From assembly GCA_023398955.1 (NCBI GenBank), contig JAEWRL010000221.1:1-18283 (forward strand): 18,283 nt of DNA. Reading direction: 5' to 3'. The translations under genes were made by a program, and so were the position numbers. Shown here piece after piece: positions 1 through 7,327 of this stretch. The notes below the pieces were generated by a model. That model was not told the DNA's origin and searched no databases. It was given only the letters and a program-made list of their open reading frames with translations. This DNA comes from Pseudomonadota bacterium (GTDB lineage Bacteria > Myxococcota_A > Polyangia > Polyangiales > Polyangiaceae). The stretch's first letter is position 1, and every line of letters begins with the position of its first letter.

Positions 1-130
1 TTTCTGGGGTTTATTTCTGGGGTTTATTTCTGGGGTTTATTTCTGGGGTTTATTTCTGGGGTTTATTTCTGGGGTTTATTTCTGGGGTTTATTTCGGGGG
101 TTTATTTCGGGGGTTTGTTTCTGGGAGTTA
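1..130. repeat. 13-bp T/G-rich tandem repeat array (10 units)
   Basis: Ten head-to-tail 13-bp units fill this stretch. Seven perfect copies of TTTCTGGGGTTTA (1-91) are followed by three diverging copies at 92-104, 105-117 and 118-130. The array reaches base 1, so it probably continues outside the window. A 13-bp period shifts frame at every unit, so it is not coding. Each unit carries a GGGG run (GGGGG in units 8 and 9) on the plus strand, spaced by about 9 nt. This could allow a long-loop G-quadruplex, but nothing here proves it. The sharp decay at the right edge is typical of a minisatellite. Confidence 0.97.
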
Positions 131-306
131 AGGTTTAGTCGCTGGGGTTGATTTGTCTCTTGGTGGTTCAGCCATCGGTCCTCGGTTTGCTCGTCGGTTC
201 ATCGTTGCTGACGGCCGCGTTCCAGGCCTGAGAACGCGCAGGGTCCGTTCTGCCTAGTGCCAGGGCTTCCCTGGATAACGCGGGGACGACGCGCTCGACG
301 GAGGAC

Positions 307-660
307 ATGGGGGCGCTCAAGCTCGAGAGTATGGAGCTCGTCGTCGTTGCTGCTCTGCTCTTGGCAGTGGGGTACGCTTTCTCGCGTTCCCTGGGGAGGG
401 CAACGGAGCTGTGTCATATCCGGGTGAGAGCAGGCAAGGTCGAGTTCGTTCGCGGCCGAATGCCGATCCGTCTCCGTCACGAGATCGATGATGTGCTCGT
501 TCGGGAGCGTGTCCAGGACGCCGAGCTACGGCTCAGGGTCGAAGCGCAACAGGCGCGGCTCGTGGCTTCGGGGTTGTCGGGTGGGACCCTTCAGCAGCTC
601 CGGAACGTGATCGGTCGCTATCCCCTCGCCAAGCTGCGGAGCGGCCCGACCGTTCGTTGA
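307..660 (+). CDS. Small single-pass membrane protein, DUF3634-like
   Basis: A 117-residue protein with one hydrophobic segment near the N-terminus (about residues 10-27, ELVVVAALLLAVGYAF), followed by a soluble domain. The phrase IRVRAGKVEFVRGRMP and the later GGTLQQLRNVIGRYP resemble the DUF3634 family, which is of unknown function and usually about 100 residues with a conserved QRLRNV-like C-terminal motif. The start is uncertain. The ATG at 307 has GGAGG only 2 nt upstream, which is too close. The ATG at 331 (MELVVV) would start right at the membrane segment but has no clear ribosome site. The gene lies 113 bases before fliO on the same strand. The family assignment comes from memory of the motif and is moderate. 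Confidence 0.7.
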   Translation: MGALKLESMELVVVAALLLAVGYAFSRSLGRATELCHIRVRAGKVEFVRGRMPIRLRHEIDDVLVRERVQDAELRLRVEAQQARLVASGLSGGTLQQLRNVIGRYPLAKLRSGPTVR

Positions 661-725
661 AGCTGCTTCACTGATCGATCGTCCAGTGATCACTGCCGGG
701 CTCCGCCGCCGGCCACCGCTCGAAC

Positions 726-735
726 AAAAGGAGGA
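726..735 (+). promoter_or_regulatory. Orphan strong Shine-Dalgarno-like sequence
   Basis: AAAAGGAGGA is the best ribosome-binding sequence near fliO, yet it lies about 38 nt before the fliO ATG at 774. No ATG or GTG in the fliO frame sits at normal spacing. A CTG at 738 is in frame but only 3 nt away, and a TTG at 746 is out of frame. It may be chance, may serve a short leader, or may indicate a non-ATG start adding 12 residues to FliO. Confidence 0.3.
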
Positions 736-773
736 TCCTGTACCGTTGGCTCCGGTGTACTCTCGCGCCGGCC

Positions 774-1124
774 ATGACACCGCTCGCCAGCTACCTGCTC
801 GAGACGCTGCTCACGCTCGGCGCGGTCGCGGGCCTTGCCGTCGTGGCTCTCTTCGCTGCACGCCGCTTTGGTGTAGGGCGCACGGAGGGACCGCTACTGT
901 TGCTCGGCCGCCTCTCCTTGGAAGGGCGCCGGGCCGTCTATCTCGTTCGGGTCGCCGATACCATCTACGTCATCGGTGCGAGTGAGTCGGGGCTCACGAA
1001 GCTCGGTGAGGTCGAGGCTGCAAAGGTGCCCATCCCCGCGGAGGTCGCGGCAACGCGCTTCTCGGAGGTGCTGCGAGACAAGCTGACGCCGCGGACAAGC
1101 GAGGGCAGGCGCGATGACTGCTGA
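774..1124 (+). CDS. fliO: FliO-like export-apparatus protein
   Basis: A 116-residue protein with an N-terminal membrane segment (about residues 5-28) and then a small cytoplasmic beta domain. The phrase LLLLGRLSLEGRRAVYLVRVADTIYVIGASESGLTKLGEV (residues about 41-80) follows the FliO pattern, in which a bitopic membrane protein has a 'GR..L....V.LV.V....LLG....G...L' domain. FliO helps assemble the FliP ring of the flagellar export gate. The final 11 bases overlap the start of the fliP-like gene, as expected for fliO-fliP translational coupling, and this adjacency is the strongest support. No fliN or fliM lies upstream. Sequence match alone would be weak because FliO diverges fast. Confidence 0.75.
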   Translation: MTPLASYLLETLLTLGAVAGLAVVALFAARRFGVGRTEGPLLLLGRLSLEGRRAVYLVRVADTIYVIGASESGLTKLGEVEAAKVPIPAEVAATRFSEVLRDKLTPRTSEGRRDDC

Positions 1125-1917
1125 GTGGTATGGCGGCGTGGCGAAAGCGAGGCTTCTCCGCCGCTGCGCGAAGGCAGCCGCGGCCGGCTCAATCGCCCTC
1201 ACACTGTCCTTGTCCTCCGCTGCCCACGCGCAGCCTGCGGACGCGCCCGTACCTCCGGCGTTCTCGGGGCCGCTCGGGTTCGTGCTGCTCGCAGCGGTGG
1301 TCGGCATTCTTCCGTTCGTCTTCATGGCCCTGACAGCCTTCGTGAAGATCTCGACAGTGCTCCAGATCGTGAGGGGGGCAATCGGAGCGCCCCACGTTCC
1401 TACGAATGCCGTCGTTTTGGCGCTGGCGCTGGCTTTGACTCTTGTCGCCATGGCGCCGCTCGGCTCCAGCATTCTGAGCCGCGCTACCCCGCTGCTCGAG
1501 GATGAGAAAGCGCTCGAGTCGATCGATGGACTGGGTCGCTTTGTGGAAGCGATTCGCGAGCCGATTCGTAGCTTCCTCGGCGCCAATGCTTCTCCGCGGG
1601 AGCGGCGCCGCTTTCTGGACATCGCTCGGGCGACCCGGCCACCCGCCGAGCGAGCGGCGGTTCACGCCGCCGATCTCGTCGTCGTCGCTCCGGCTTTCGT
1701 GGTGACGGAGCTCATGGAGGCCTTTGCCCTAGGTTTTGCGCTCTACTTGCCGTTTCTCGTCATCGACCTCGTCGTCGCCAACGTGCTGTTGGCGCTGGGC
1801 ATGCAGATGACGAGCCCGAATCAAGTCAGCCTTCCTTTCAAGCTTCTCCTTTTCGTGGCGATCGATGGGTGGGGGTTGTTGGCCCAAGCGCTGGTCGTCG
1901 GTTATGAGTTCCCCTGA
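1114..1917 (+). CDS. fliP: FliP/SctR-family export gate protein
   Basis: A 267-residue polytopic inner-membrane protein of the flagellar/type III export gate (FliP-FliQ-FliR core). It has an N-terminal signal peptide ending near HAQ (about residue 40), a trait of flagellar FliP and not usual in SctR. Family hallmarks are visible: a helix with AFVKISTVLQIVRGAIG, the C-terminal block LYLPFLVIDLVVANVLLALGM, and the nearly invariant SLPFKLLLF followed by DGW. The usual 'LGTQQ.PPN' after the first block is here IGAPHVPTN, so the protein is divergent. The middle periplasmic part (about 126-185) is poorly conserved, as in the family. It starts inside the fliO gene (11-base overlap). No fliQ follows, so its partners must be elsewhere. 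Confidence 0.9.
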   Translation: MTAEWYGGVAKARLLRRCAKAAAAGSIALTLSLSSAAHAQPADAPVPPAFSGPLGFVLLAAVVGILPFVFMALTAFVKISTVLQIVRGAIGAPHVPTNAVVLALALALTLVAMAPLGSSILSRATPLLEDEKALESIDGLGRFVEAIREPIRSFLGANASPRERRRFLDIARATRPPAERAAVHAADLVVVAPAFVVTELMEAFALGFALYLPFLVIDLVVANVLLALGMQMTSPNQVSLPFKLLLFVAIDGWGLLAQALVVGYEFP

Positions 1918-2089
1918 TGGCGATGGACCGTGTCGGCCCCTTGGCTCGGGTATTGGGCCGGTCGCGTCAGGCCCGCTGACCTCGGCATGGCCAGCCTGCA
2001 TCGCTGTTGGCGCCGTCGTCGCTGGCTACCGCTTAGCGGATCTGGTTTGCATCGAATTGACGACAAGCTGGGAATACTCTCAATGCTGA
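1904..2089 (+). CDS. Doubtful small ORF overlapping the fliP end
   Basis: A 61-codon ORF whose ATG overlaps the last bases of the fliP-like gene, as a coupled gene would. It has one possible hydrophobic stretch (about ACIAVGAVVAGYRLADLVC) but no recognisable family and no ribosome site. It does not resemble FliQ, which would be expected here, since FliQ is about 90 residues with two clear helices. It may be a chance ORF in GC-rich DNA, and is listed only because of its coupled position. Confidence 0.15.
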   Translation: MSSPDGDGPCRPLGSGIGPVASGPLTSAWPACIAVGAVVAGYRLADLVCIELTTSWEYSQC

Positions 2090-2248
2090 CGGGTTCTGCG
2101 GGTACCGTGGTCGGCAAGAACCTCGCGAACGAGTTGACACTTCGGCTCTCCAAAGTACGATGCCGCCGCCTTGGGCGAAGGTCTCGCCCCCGGAGAAGCC
2201 AACCGTGAGCAGGGAAGCTGCCACCCCTGGGCACGAATGGGAGGTCGG
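1918..2248. other. Mostly non-coding spacer between fliP and gldA
   Basis: About 330 bases without a convincing gene. It holds the doubtful ORF ending at 2089 and a good sigma-70 promoter at 2134-2161. The stretch after 2171 is open in the gldA frame, but the codons before 2249 give an atypical peptide and are better read as leader. I looked in all frames for remains of fliQ or fliR and saw none. Confidence 0.6.
2134..2161 (+). promoter_or_regulatory. Sigma-70-type promoter for the gldA operon
   Basis: TTGACA at 2134-2139 matches the -35 consensus in full. TACGAT follows at 2156-2161 as a -10, with a 16-bp spacer. It lies about 90 bases before the chosen gldA start at 2249, pointing into the operon. 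It would be a strong vegetative-type promoter in a GC-rich genome. Expression is inferred from consensus match only. Confidence 0.55.
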
Positions 2249-3352
2249 ATGAAAACCGACGTAATGATTCATGCGGACGGGCTAAGTAAGCATTTCGGGT
2301 CGGTTCGCGCGCTGGAAAAGGTCAGTTTCGAAGTCAATCGAGGAGAGGTCGTAGGGTTTCTCGGTCCCAACGGGGCGGGGAAGTCGACGACCATGCGAAT
2401 CCTCACCTGCTACCTCTCACCGACGACGGGTTCCGCGCGGGTGAACGGTTACGACATCTTCGACGACACGCTCGACGTGCGGAAAGCGCTGGGGTACCTG
2501 CCCCAGCGTGCGCCGCTCTACGCAGACATGCTCGTCCTCGATTACCTGCAGTTCGCTGCGGAGATTCGGGGCTTGGATGAGGCGGCGTTCAAGAAGCGTC
2601 TCGACAGGGTCGTCGACGTTTGCGGCCTCGCTCAGGTGCTCGGGAAGGACATTGCCACCCTTTCTCATGGGTTCCGGCAGCGGGTCGGTCTCGGCCAGGC
2701 TCTCATTCACGACCCTCCGATACTCATCTTGGATGAGCCGACGAGCGATCTCGACCCGAACGAGAAGGCCGAGGTGCTCCGCTACATCAAGGAAATCGGG
2801 AAGGACCGCACCATTCTCCTTTCCACGCACAACCTCGCCGAGGTCGAAGAGGCGTGCGCGCGCGCGATCATCATCAGTGGTGGGCGGGTCGTCGCGGATG
2901 GTGCCTTGGACGAGATTCGTGCCAGGACGGGGCGGGTTCGCTATATCGTGGGCGTGGACGAGCAAGCGGCCGAGAAGGGCGTGGCACCGTCCGCGACGGA
3001 GGTGCAGGATGCGCTCGGCCGGCTCGGCGGAGACGTCACCGAGCTCGCCTCCGATGAGCGGGCGCATCGCTTCGAGCTCAGCAGTGCACAGGGTACCGAC
3101 CTGCGCGCCGACATCTTCCGGATGATGGTGGACAAGGGGTGGGTCTTACTGGAGCTTCGACGCGACGCGCAAAGCCTCGACACCGTGTTCCGTCAGCTGA
3201 CGCGCGGCGACAGGCTGCTCGCCCGCGGTGAGGCAGTACACGATCTCGATGACGACGAAGAAGAAGACGAATCGGTCGATGGCAGCTCCGACGAGGATGA
3301 ATCCGACGTTGGGAACGCCGCTCACGACGACAACGAGGGGAAGAAGGACTGA
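2249..3352 (+). CDS. gldA: GldA-type ABC transporter ATP-binding protein
   Basis: The 367-residue ATPase subunit of an ABC-2 type transporter. It shows Walker A GPNGAGKST (39-47), Q-loop Gln86, signature LSHGFRQR (138-145; His in place of the usual second Gly of LSGG), Walker B ILILDE (158-163), a D-loop and the switch His194 (STHN). The start at 2249 is chosen because GGGAGG (2239-2244) lies just upstream and the protein then opens with the normal first strand; the frame is open back to 2171 but the added peptide looks unlike the family. A family C-terminal region follows the ATPase core. Unusually, the last 35 or so residues (about 332-367) are a strongly acidic low-complexity tail rich in Asp and Glu. 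It is first of four co-directional genes and 3 bases before gldF. Role in gliding is not implied: this family is widespread and its substrate unknown. Confidence 0.93.
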   Translation: MKTDVMIHADGLSKHFGSVRALEKVSFEVNRGEVVGFLGPNGAGKSTTMRILTCYLSPTTGSARVNGYDIFDDTLDVRKALGYLPQRAPLYADMLVLDYLQFAAEIRGLDEAAFKKRLDRVVDVCGLAQVLGKDIATLSHGFRQRVGLGQALIHDPPILILDEPTSDLDPNEKAEVLRYIKEIGKDRTILLSTHNLAEVEEACARAIIISGGRVVADGALDEIRARTGRVRYIVGVDEQAAEKGVAPSATEVQDALGRLGGDVTELASDERAHRFELSSAQGTDLRADIFRMMVDKGWVLLELRRDAQSLDTVFRQLTRGDRLLARGEAVHDLDDDEEEDESVDGSSDEDESDVGNAAHDDNEGKKD

Positions 3353-3355
3353 GCC

Positions 3356-4090
3356 ATGGCGCCGATGATGACGATTGCGAAGCGCGAGTTTCGCTCCTAT
3401 TTCGATTCACCGCTGGCCTATGTCGTGATCTGCCTGAGCTTCTTGGGGCTGGGGCTTGCGTTCTTCGAGTACCGCGGCGGCTTTTGGCAGGTCGATCAAG
3501 CAAGTCTCCAGCGGCTGTTCGAGTACGTACCGCTCCTGGTCGGCATGCTGGTGGTGCCAGTGGTCACCATGCGCCTGATTGCCGAAGAGAAGCGGAGCGG
3601 CACCCTGGAGCTGCTCATCACGCTGCCGGTCCGAGATAGCGACGTGATCCTCGGGAAGTACATGGGTGCCTTGGGCCTCGTCCTGGTGCTGCTCCTCGCT
3701 ACGCTCGCCTATCCGATCGCCGTCTTCGTCTGGCCTTGGCAGCTCGGACCGCTCGATTGGGGCCCCGTGTGGGCTGGCTACGTCGGGCTGGTACTCTTCA
3801 GCGCGGCAGCCGTCTCCATCGGTCTGTTGGTGAGCGCACTCACCCAGAGCCAGGCGGTGGCGTTCTTCATCACCTTCTTCGTCATGGCGCTCTTGTGGGT
3901 ATTGGCCGACCTGGCCGAGCTTCTCCCGAGCGGCATTGGCACCGTGTTGAGCTACATGAGCACGCAGAGCCACATCGACGCCTTCACACGCGGCTTGGTG
4001 GATCTGCGGGATGTTGTGTTCTTCCTCTCCTTGGCGGCTCTGGCTCTCGTCGTGAGCTTTCGCGCGCTAGAGCGTCGCAAGTGGGCATGA
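3356..4090 (+). CDS. gldF: GldF-type ABC-2 transporter permease
   Basis: A 244-residue inner-membrane permease with about six membrane segments. The N-terminus (IAKREFRSYFDSPLAYVV) and the cytoplasmic phrase RLIAEEKRSGTLELLITLPV are hallmarks of GldF and related ABC-2 permeases. The last helix is followed by the positively charged RALERRKWA. AAGGA at 3344-3348 gives a good ribosome site 7 nt before the ATG. The gene follows gldA by 3 bases and overlaps gldG by ATGA (4087-4090), so the three are surely co-translated. It should dimerise or pair with GldG to form the membrane pore energised by GldA. Confidence 0.93.
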   Translation: MAPMMTIAKREFRSYFDSPLAYVVICLSFLGLGLAFFEYRGGFWQVDQASLQRLFEYVPLLVGMLVVPVVTMRLIAEEKRSGTLELLITLPVRDSDVILGKYMGALGLVLVLLLATLAYPIAVFVWPWQLGPLDWGPVWAGYVGLVLFSAAAVSIGLLVSALTQSQAVAFFITFFVMALLWVLADLAELLPSGIGTVLSYMSTQSHIDAFTRGLVDLRDVVFFLSLAALALVVSFRALERRKWA

Positions 4091-5958
4091 AAATGGCGAC
4101 CCAGACTCAAGAAAAGAAGCGCAAGACAGCAGCACAGACCGGCCTGTACCTGGTCGTGCTGGCGGCGATCGCGATCCTGGCGAACCTGATCGTCTCTGGG
4201 ATGTCGGTTCGCTCCGACTGGACCAAGACGGAACGCTACACCCTGAGTCAGGGCAGCGCTCGGCTCGTCAAGAACCTGAACGACCCCATCCACGTGGATG
4301 CCTACGTCACTACGGGCTTGGCGCGCCTGGATGCCTTCGTGCGGGACCTGACGGATCTGCTCAAGGAGTACCAGCGCGCGAGCAACGGCAAGTTCAATTT
4401 CACCATCATCCGGGCGGACAGCGAGGAGCTTCGCGAGCAGGCGAAGGAGGAGGGCCTGCAAGAAATGGCCTTCGGCGAGGCCAGCGCATCCGGTGAGGAC
4501 CAGGCGTCCATCGCGCAGGGTTTCATGGGCCTCGTGTTCAAGTACGGGAGCGAGAAGGATGTCATCCCGCAGCTCCATCCCTCGCGCACGGAGGGTATGG
4601 AGTTCTGGATCACCAACAAGATCCGGGAGATTCGGGACAAGGCAGAAGACATCAAGCACCGCATTGGGGTGGTGAGCGGCAAGGACGAGCTGAAGCTGAC
4701 GGATGCGAACCTGGTTCCCAAGCAGGGCCGCCAGGGCTCACCGAGCCTTCAGCAGATTCTGACTCAGGCTTTCCCGTTCTATACCTTCGAGGACGTGGAG
4801 CTGAGCGGCGACAAGGAGATCGACCCAGAACTGAGGGGCCTCATCATCACCCAGCCGCGCAAGGACTACACCGTCGACGAGCTGCGGCGCGTCGACCAGT
4901 TCCTGATGCTCGGGGACAAGGCGTTGGTCGTCTATGCCTCGGCGGTGACGTTCAAGCCCCAAGATGCGACGATGCAGGCCAGCCTCGACCTGCACAACCT
5001 GGACGAGCTACTCTCCGGCTATGGAATCGCGATGAAGAAGAACGCGATCCTCGACTTCGGTGCGTCGCTGCGCATCCCCGTCATCACGCAGGTGGGGACC
5101 ATTTCGGCCATTCGCCACCCCGGCATTCTCCACCTCTACAACGACCCGCGCCTCGAAGAAGGGGAGAAGCTCATCGACGTGGGCTTCGCCGGTTTCTTCC
5201 GCATGGATGAGGTCGCGCTGCCGTTCGCCTCGAGCCTGGAGCTCCTTCGCGACAAGCAACCCGCGGACGTCGAGTTGAAGGCGGTCGCCCGAAGCTCGCT
5301 CAGCGCTGCAGTGCTGACGGACGAGACCCTCGACATGGCGATGAAGACGGAGTGGACTCCGAAGCCGCCACTCGAGCAGCGCGTGGTGGCTGCTGTGGCG
5401 ACGGGCAAGCTGAAGAGTGCTTTCGAGAAGAGCGAGAGCATCAAGGCGAATGAGCGGGCGCCGAAGCCCTCACGAGTCTTCGTTCTCGCTTCCAGCCTCT
5501 TCCTGACGAACCCCTTCGCCTACCTGGGCAACGGACAAGAAATGGGTGGTCAGTTCCAGATGATGGGTGCGATTGGCGGCGACCGGAATCTTCAGATGAT
5601 TGCTCAGCCGTACGCTCAACGGTACCTGACGAACACCATCCTGAGCCTGAAGAACACCCTCGACTGGATGACGGGTGACAGCGACCTCATCGCGGCGAGC
5701 GCCAAGATCCTGAGCGAGCCGAATCTCACATACGGCAGCCTCGAACCGCCGGAGGTTAGCCCCGAAGACGACGAGGCAGAGATTCGCCGCAAGGACGAAG
5801 AGTACCGCGCCAAGCGCAAGGTGGTGCAGAACAAGGTACAGTGGTCGTTGACCATCGGAATGCCCATCGCGTTTGCGCTGATCGGGCTCGGCCGCTGGCG
5901 TCGGCGGGAATCGCTGAGGAGCCGCCGAGCTGCGGCGGTTCCCAAGAAGCGCGCATGA
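4087..5958 (+). CDS. gldG: GldG-family ABC transporter auxiliary protein
   Basis: A 623-residue protein. An N-terminal membrane segment (about residues 18-38) is followed by SDWTKTERYTLSQGSARLVKNL, the standard opening of the GldG / ABC-transporter auxiliary family (PF09822-type). A long periplasmic region then includes the family phrases DAYVTTGL, LLKEYQRASNGKFNFTII and IITQPRKDYTVDELRRVDQFL. A second membrane segment near the end (about 585-605) leaves a basic cytoplasmic tail. Both termini are therefore cytoplasmic. The frame is open far upstream inside gldF, but the ATG at 4087 overlaps the gldF stop as ATGA and begins with the expected short basic leader, so it is preferred; 4093 is a close alternative. 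Its biochemical role is not known. Confidence 0.9.
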   Translation: MKMATQTQEKKRKTAAQTGLYLVVLAAIAILANLIVSGMSVRSDWTKTERYTLSQGSARLVKNLNDPIHVDAYVTTGLARLDAFVRDLTDLLKEYQRASNGKFNFTIIRADSEELREQAKEEGLQEMAFGEASASGEDQASIAQGFMGLVFKYGSEKDVIPQLHPSRTEGMEFWITNKIREIRDKAEDIKHRIGVVSGKDELKLTDANLVPKQGRQGSPSLQQILTQAFPFYTFEDVELSGDKEIDPELRGLIITQPRKDYTVDELRRVDQFLMLGDKALVVYASAVTFKPQDATMQASLDLHNLDELLSGYGIAMKKNAILDFGASLRIPVITQVGTISAIRHPGILHLYNDPRLEEGEKLIDVGFAGFFRMDEVALPFASSLELLRDKQPADVELKAVARSSLSAAVLTDETLDMAMKTEWTPKPPLEQRVVAAVATGKLKSAFEKSESIKANERAPKPSRVFVLASSLFLTNPFAYLGNGQEMGGQFQMMGAIGGDRNLQMIAQPYAQRYLTNTILSLKNTLDWMTGDSDLIAASAKILSEPNLTYGSLEPPEVSPEDDEAEIRRKDEEYRAKRKVVQNKVQWSLTIGMPIAFALIGLGRWRRRESLRSRRAAAVPKKRA

Positions 5959-5980
5959 AGAGGTATGGAGGCGAACTACG

Positions 5981-7123
5981 ATGGCAATGACCACCGATAA
6001 GAAGCTCTACATCGCCCTGGGTGTTGCCGTGGCGCTTGGCGCCGCGTTCTTCGTCCAGCAGAGGGCCGAGCGCAGAGAGGAACGGTCCTACAGTCTCGAA
6101 GGCCAGCAATCTGCGCTCCCGAAGCTCGACCTCACGAAGGAGAAGGTCGAGAGCCTGAACAAGATCGTCATTGAAAAGCCCAAGGATGCCGACGGCGGCG
6201 CGCCCGAGAAGGTCGTGCTCGAGAAGAAGGGCGAGGACTGGCAGCTCGTCGAGCCCGTTCAGACCAAGGCCAACCAGAACAACCTCAAGAGTCTCCTCGA
6301 AGGCCTGCAGAAGCTGGAGGTCAGAGAGGTCATCAGCGCATCCAACACGGCGTACGAGAAGTATGACCTCACAGAGGCCAAGGCTCTGCACTTCGTCGGC
6401 ATGAAGGGGGACGAGAAGGTGGTCGACCTCTACTTCGGTGAGGGCGGCTCACGCGGCAACATGACCCGCATTGCCGGTCGGGAGGGGGTCTACACAGTCA
6501 AGGGCTACTCGTCCTATCAGTTCAATCGCGACCTGAAGGGCTGGCGTGACAGGACGATCTTCACCTTCGAGCCCGAGAAGGTCGCGAAGGCCACCATTGA
6601 GAACGAGAACGGCGTCTTCATGCTCGAGAAGAAGCCAGGATCGGAGCCCGAAGGAGACGCAGGCGCTCCGAAGGCCGAGTGGTCCGCCAAGCTGAAGAAG
6701 CCCAACGCTCCTGTCGCGACGCCGCTCGCGAAGTTCGATGGCGCGAAAGTGGACGACATGCTCCGTGCCATGAAGTCGCTGAACGCCATCGATTTCGGTG
6801 ACGAGAAGACAGCGTCGGACGTCGGGCTCGACGAGCCCGTCGCTACGGTCACGATTACCCTGCAGGACGGTGCCGCAAAGGTCCTGAAGGTGGGCGCGAC
6901 CGCCGAGGGCACGAATCGCTGGGCCAAGGCCGAGGGCGGCGATCAGATCTACAGCATCAGCTCTTACGTGAGCGGCTGGGCCATGGCCGACGCGGACAAA
7001 TTCCGCAAGCCGGAGGACCGCGAGAAGAAAGAGCCAGCGGCTGCAAGTGGTCCGGGCGGCGACGACGCGGTGGACCTTTCCGGTGCAGGCATGGGCGGCC
7101 CCAGTCCGTTCGGCGACGAGTAG
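5981..7123 (+). CDS. DUF4340 domain membrane-anchored protein
   Basis: A 380-residue protein anchored by one N-terminal membrane segment (about 9-26, YIALGVAVALGAAFFV), with the rest periplasmic. Phrases such as KIVIEKP, VVLEKKGEDWQLVEPVQTKANQNNLKSLLEGLQKLEV and later 'VGLDEPVATVTITLQDG' followed by KVLKVG fit DUF4340, a repeat-like beta/alpha family nearly always found after gldG. The GGAGG at 5967-5971 sits 9 nt before the ATG. The C-terminal 40 residues are Gly/Pro/Asp-rich and probably disordered. It follows gldG by 22 bases and closes the operon; it probably works with GldG outside the membrane. Its function is unknown. Confidence 0.88.
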   Translation: MAMTTDKKLYIALGVAVALGAAFFVQQRAERREERSYSLEGQQSALPKLDLTKEKVESLNKIVIEKPKDADGGAPEKVVLEKKGEDWQLVEPVQTKANQNNLKSLLEGLQKLEVREVISASNTAYEKYDLTEAKALHFVGMKGDEKVVDLYFGEGGSRGNMTRIAGREGVYTVKGYSSYQFNRDLKGWRDRTIFTFEPEKVAKATIENENGVFMLEKKPGSEPEGDAGAPKAEWSAKLKKPNAPVATPLAKFDGAKVDDMLRAMKSLNAIDFGDEKTASDVGLDEPVATVTITLQDGAAKVLKVGATAEGTNRWAKAEGGDQIYSISSYVSGWAMADADKFRKPEDREKKEPAAASGPGGDDAVDLSGAGMGGPSPFGDE

Positions 7124-7155
7124 GGGACAGCTAACCCTTAGCAGGATTGGGATTC

Positions 7156-7219
7156 TCCGGGTCCGAGCCACCCAGACCACCGCGGCTCCTTGGGCGGTGG
7201 CTGAAGGCGCGGACCCGGA
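7156..7219 (+). promoter_or_regulatory. Strong two-part hairpin before pheT
   Basis: TCCGGGTCCG (7156-7165) pairs perfectly with CGGACCCGGA (7210-7219). Directly inside, AGCCACC (7166-7172) pairs with GGTGGCT (7196-7202), leaving a 7-nt one-sided bulge (7203-7209). A competing inner stem is possible: CCACCGC (7177-7183) with GCGGTGG (7194-7200), which uses the same right arm. No run of T follows, so it is not a classical intrinsic terminator. It could end the gldA operon, protect a 3' end, or be a switchable pheT leader. The base pairing is seen; the role is inferred. Confidence 0.55.
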
Positions 7220-7327
7220 ACCCAGCCGCTGACACTCCCGCCGCCTGGCTCGCCGTCCGCTGAGGCGGTCTGGGGATGACCCGAGGCCTGGGCGTCAGCG
7301 AGTCAGCGTGGTAGAAGCGGCACGGCC

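Noticed and set aside
1..130. CRISPR array
   Set aside because: The units are 13 bp and directly adjacent, with no unique spacers.
684..695. Perfect 12-bp palindrome CAGTGATCACTG upstream of fliO
   Set aside because: Several 12-bp palindromes are expected by chance in 18 kb, and no second copy or promoter is seen with it.
1930..2208. Possible fliQ in the spacer after fliP
   Set aside because: Open frames here lack two hydrophobic helices and the QEQTL-type FliQ motif.
3736..4086. Upstream extension of the gldG frame through gldF
   Set aside because: The peptide is Arg/Gly/Leu-biased and overlaps the well-supported gldF; the ATG at 4087 begins the family's normal N-terminus.
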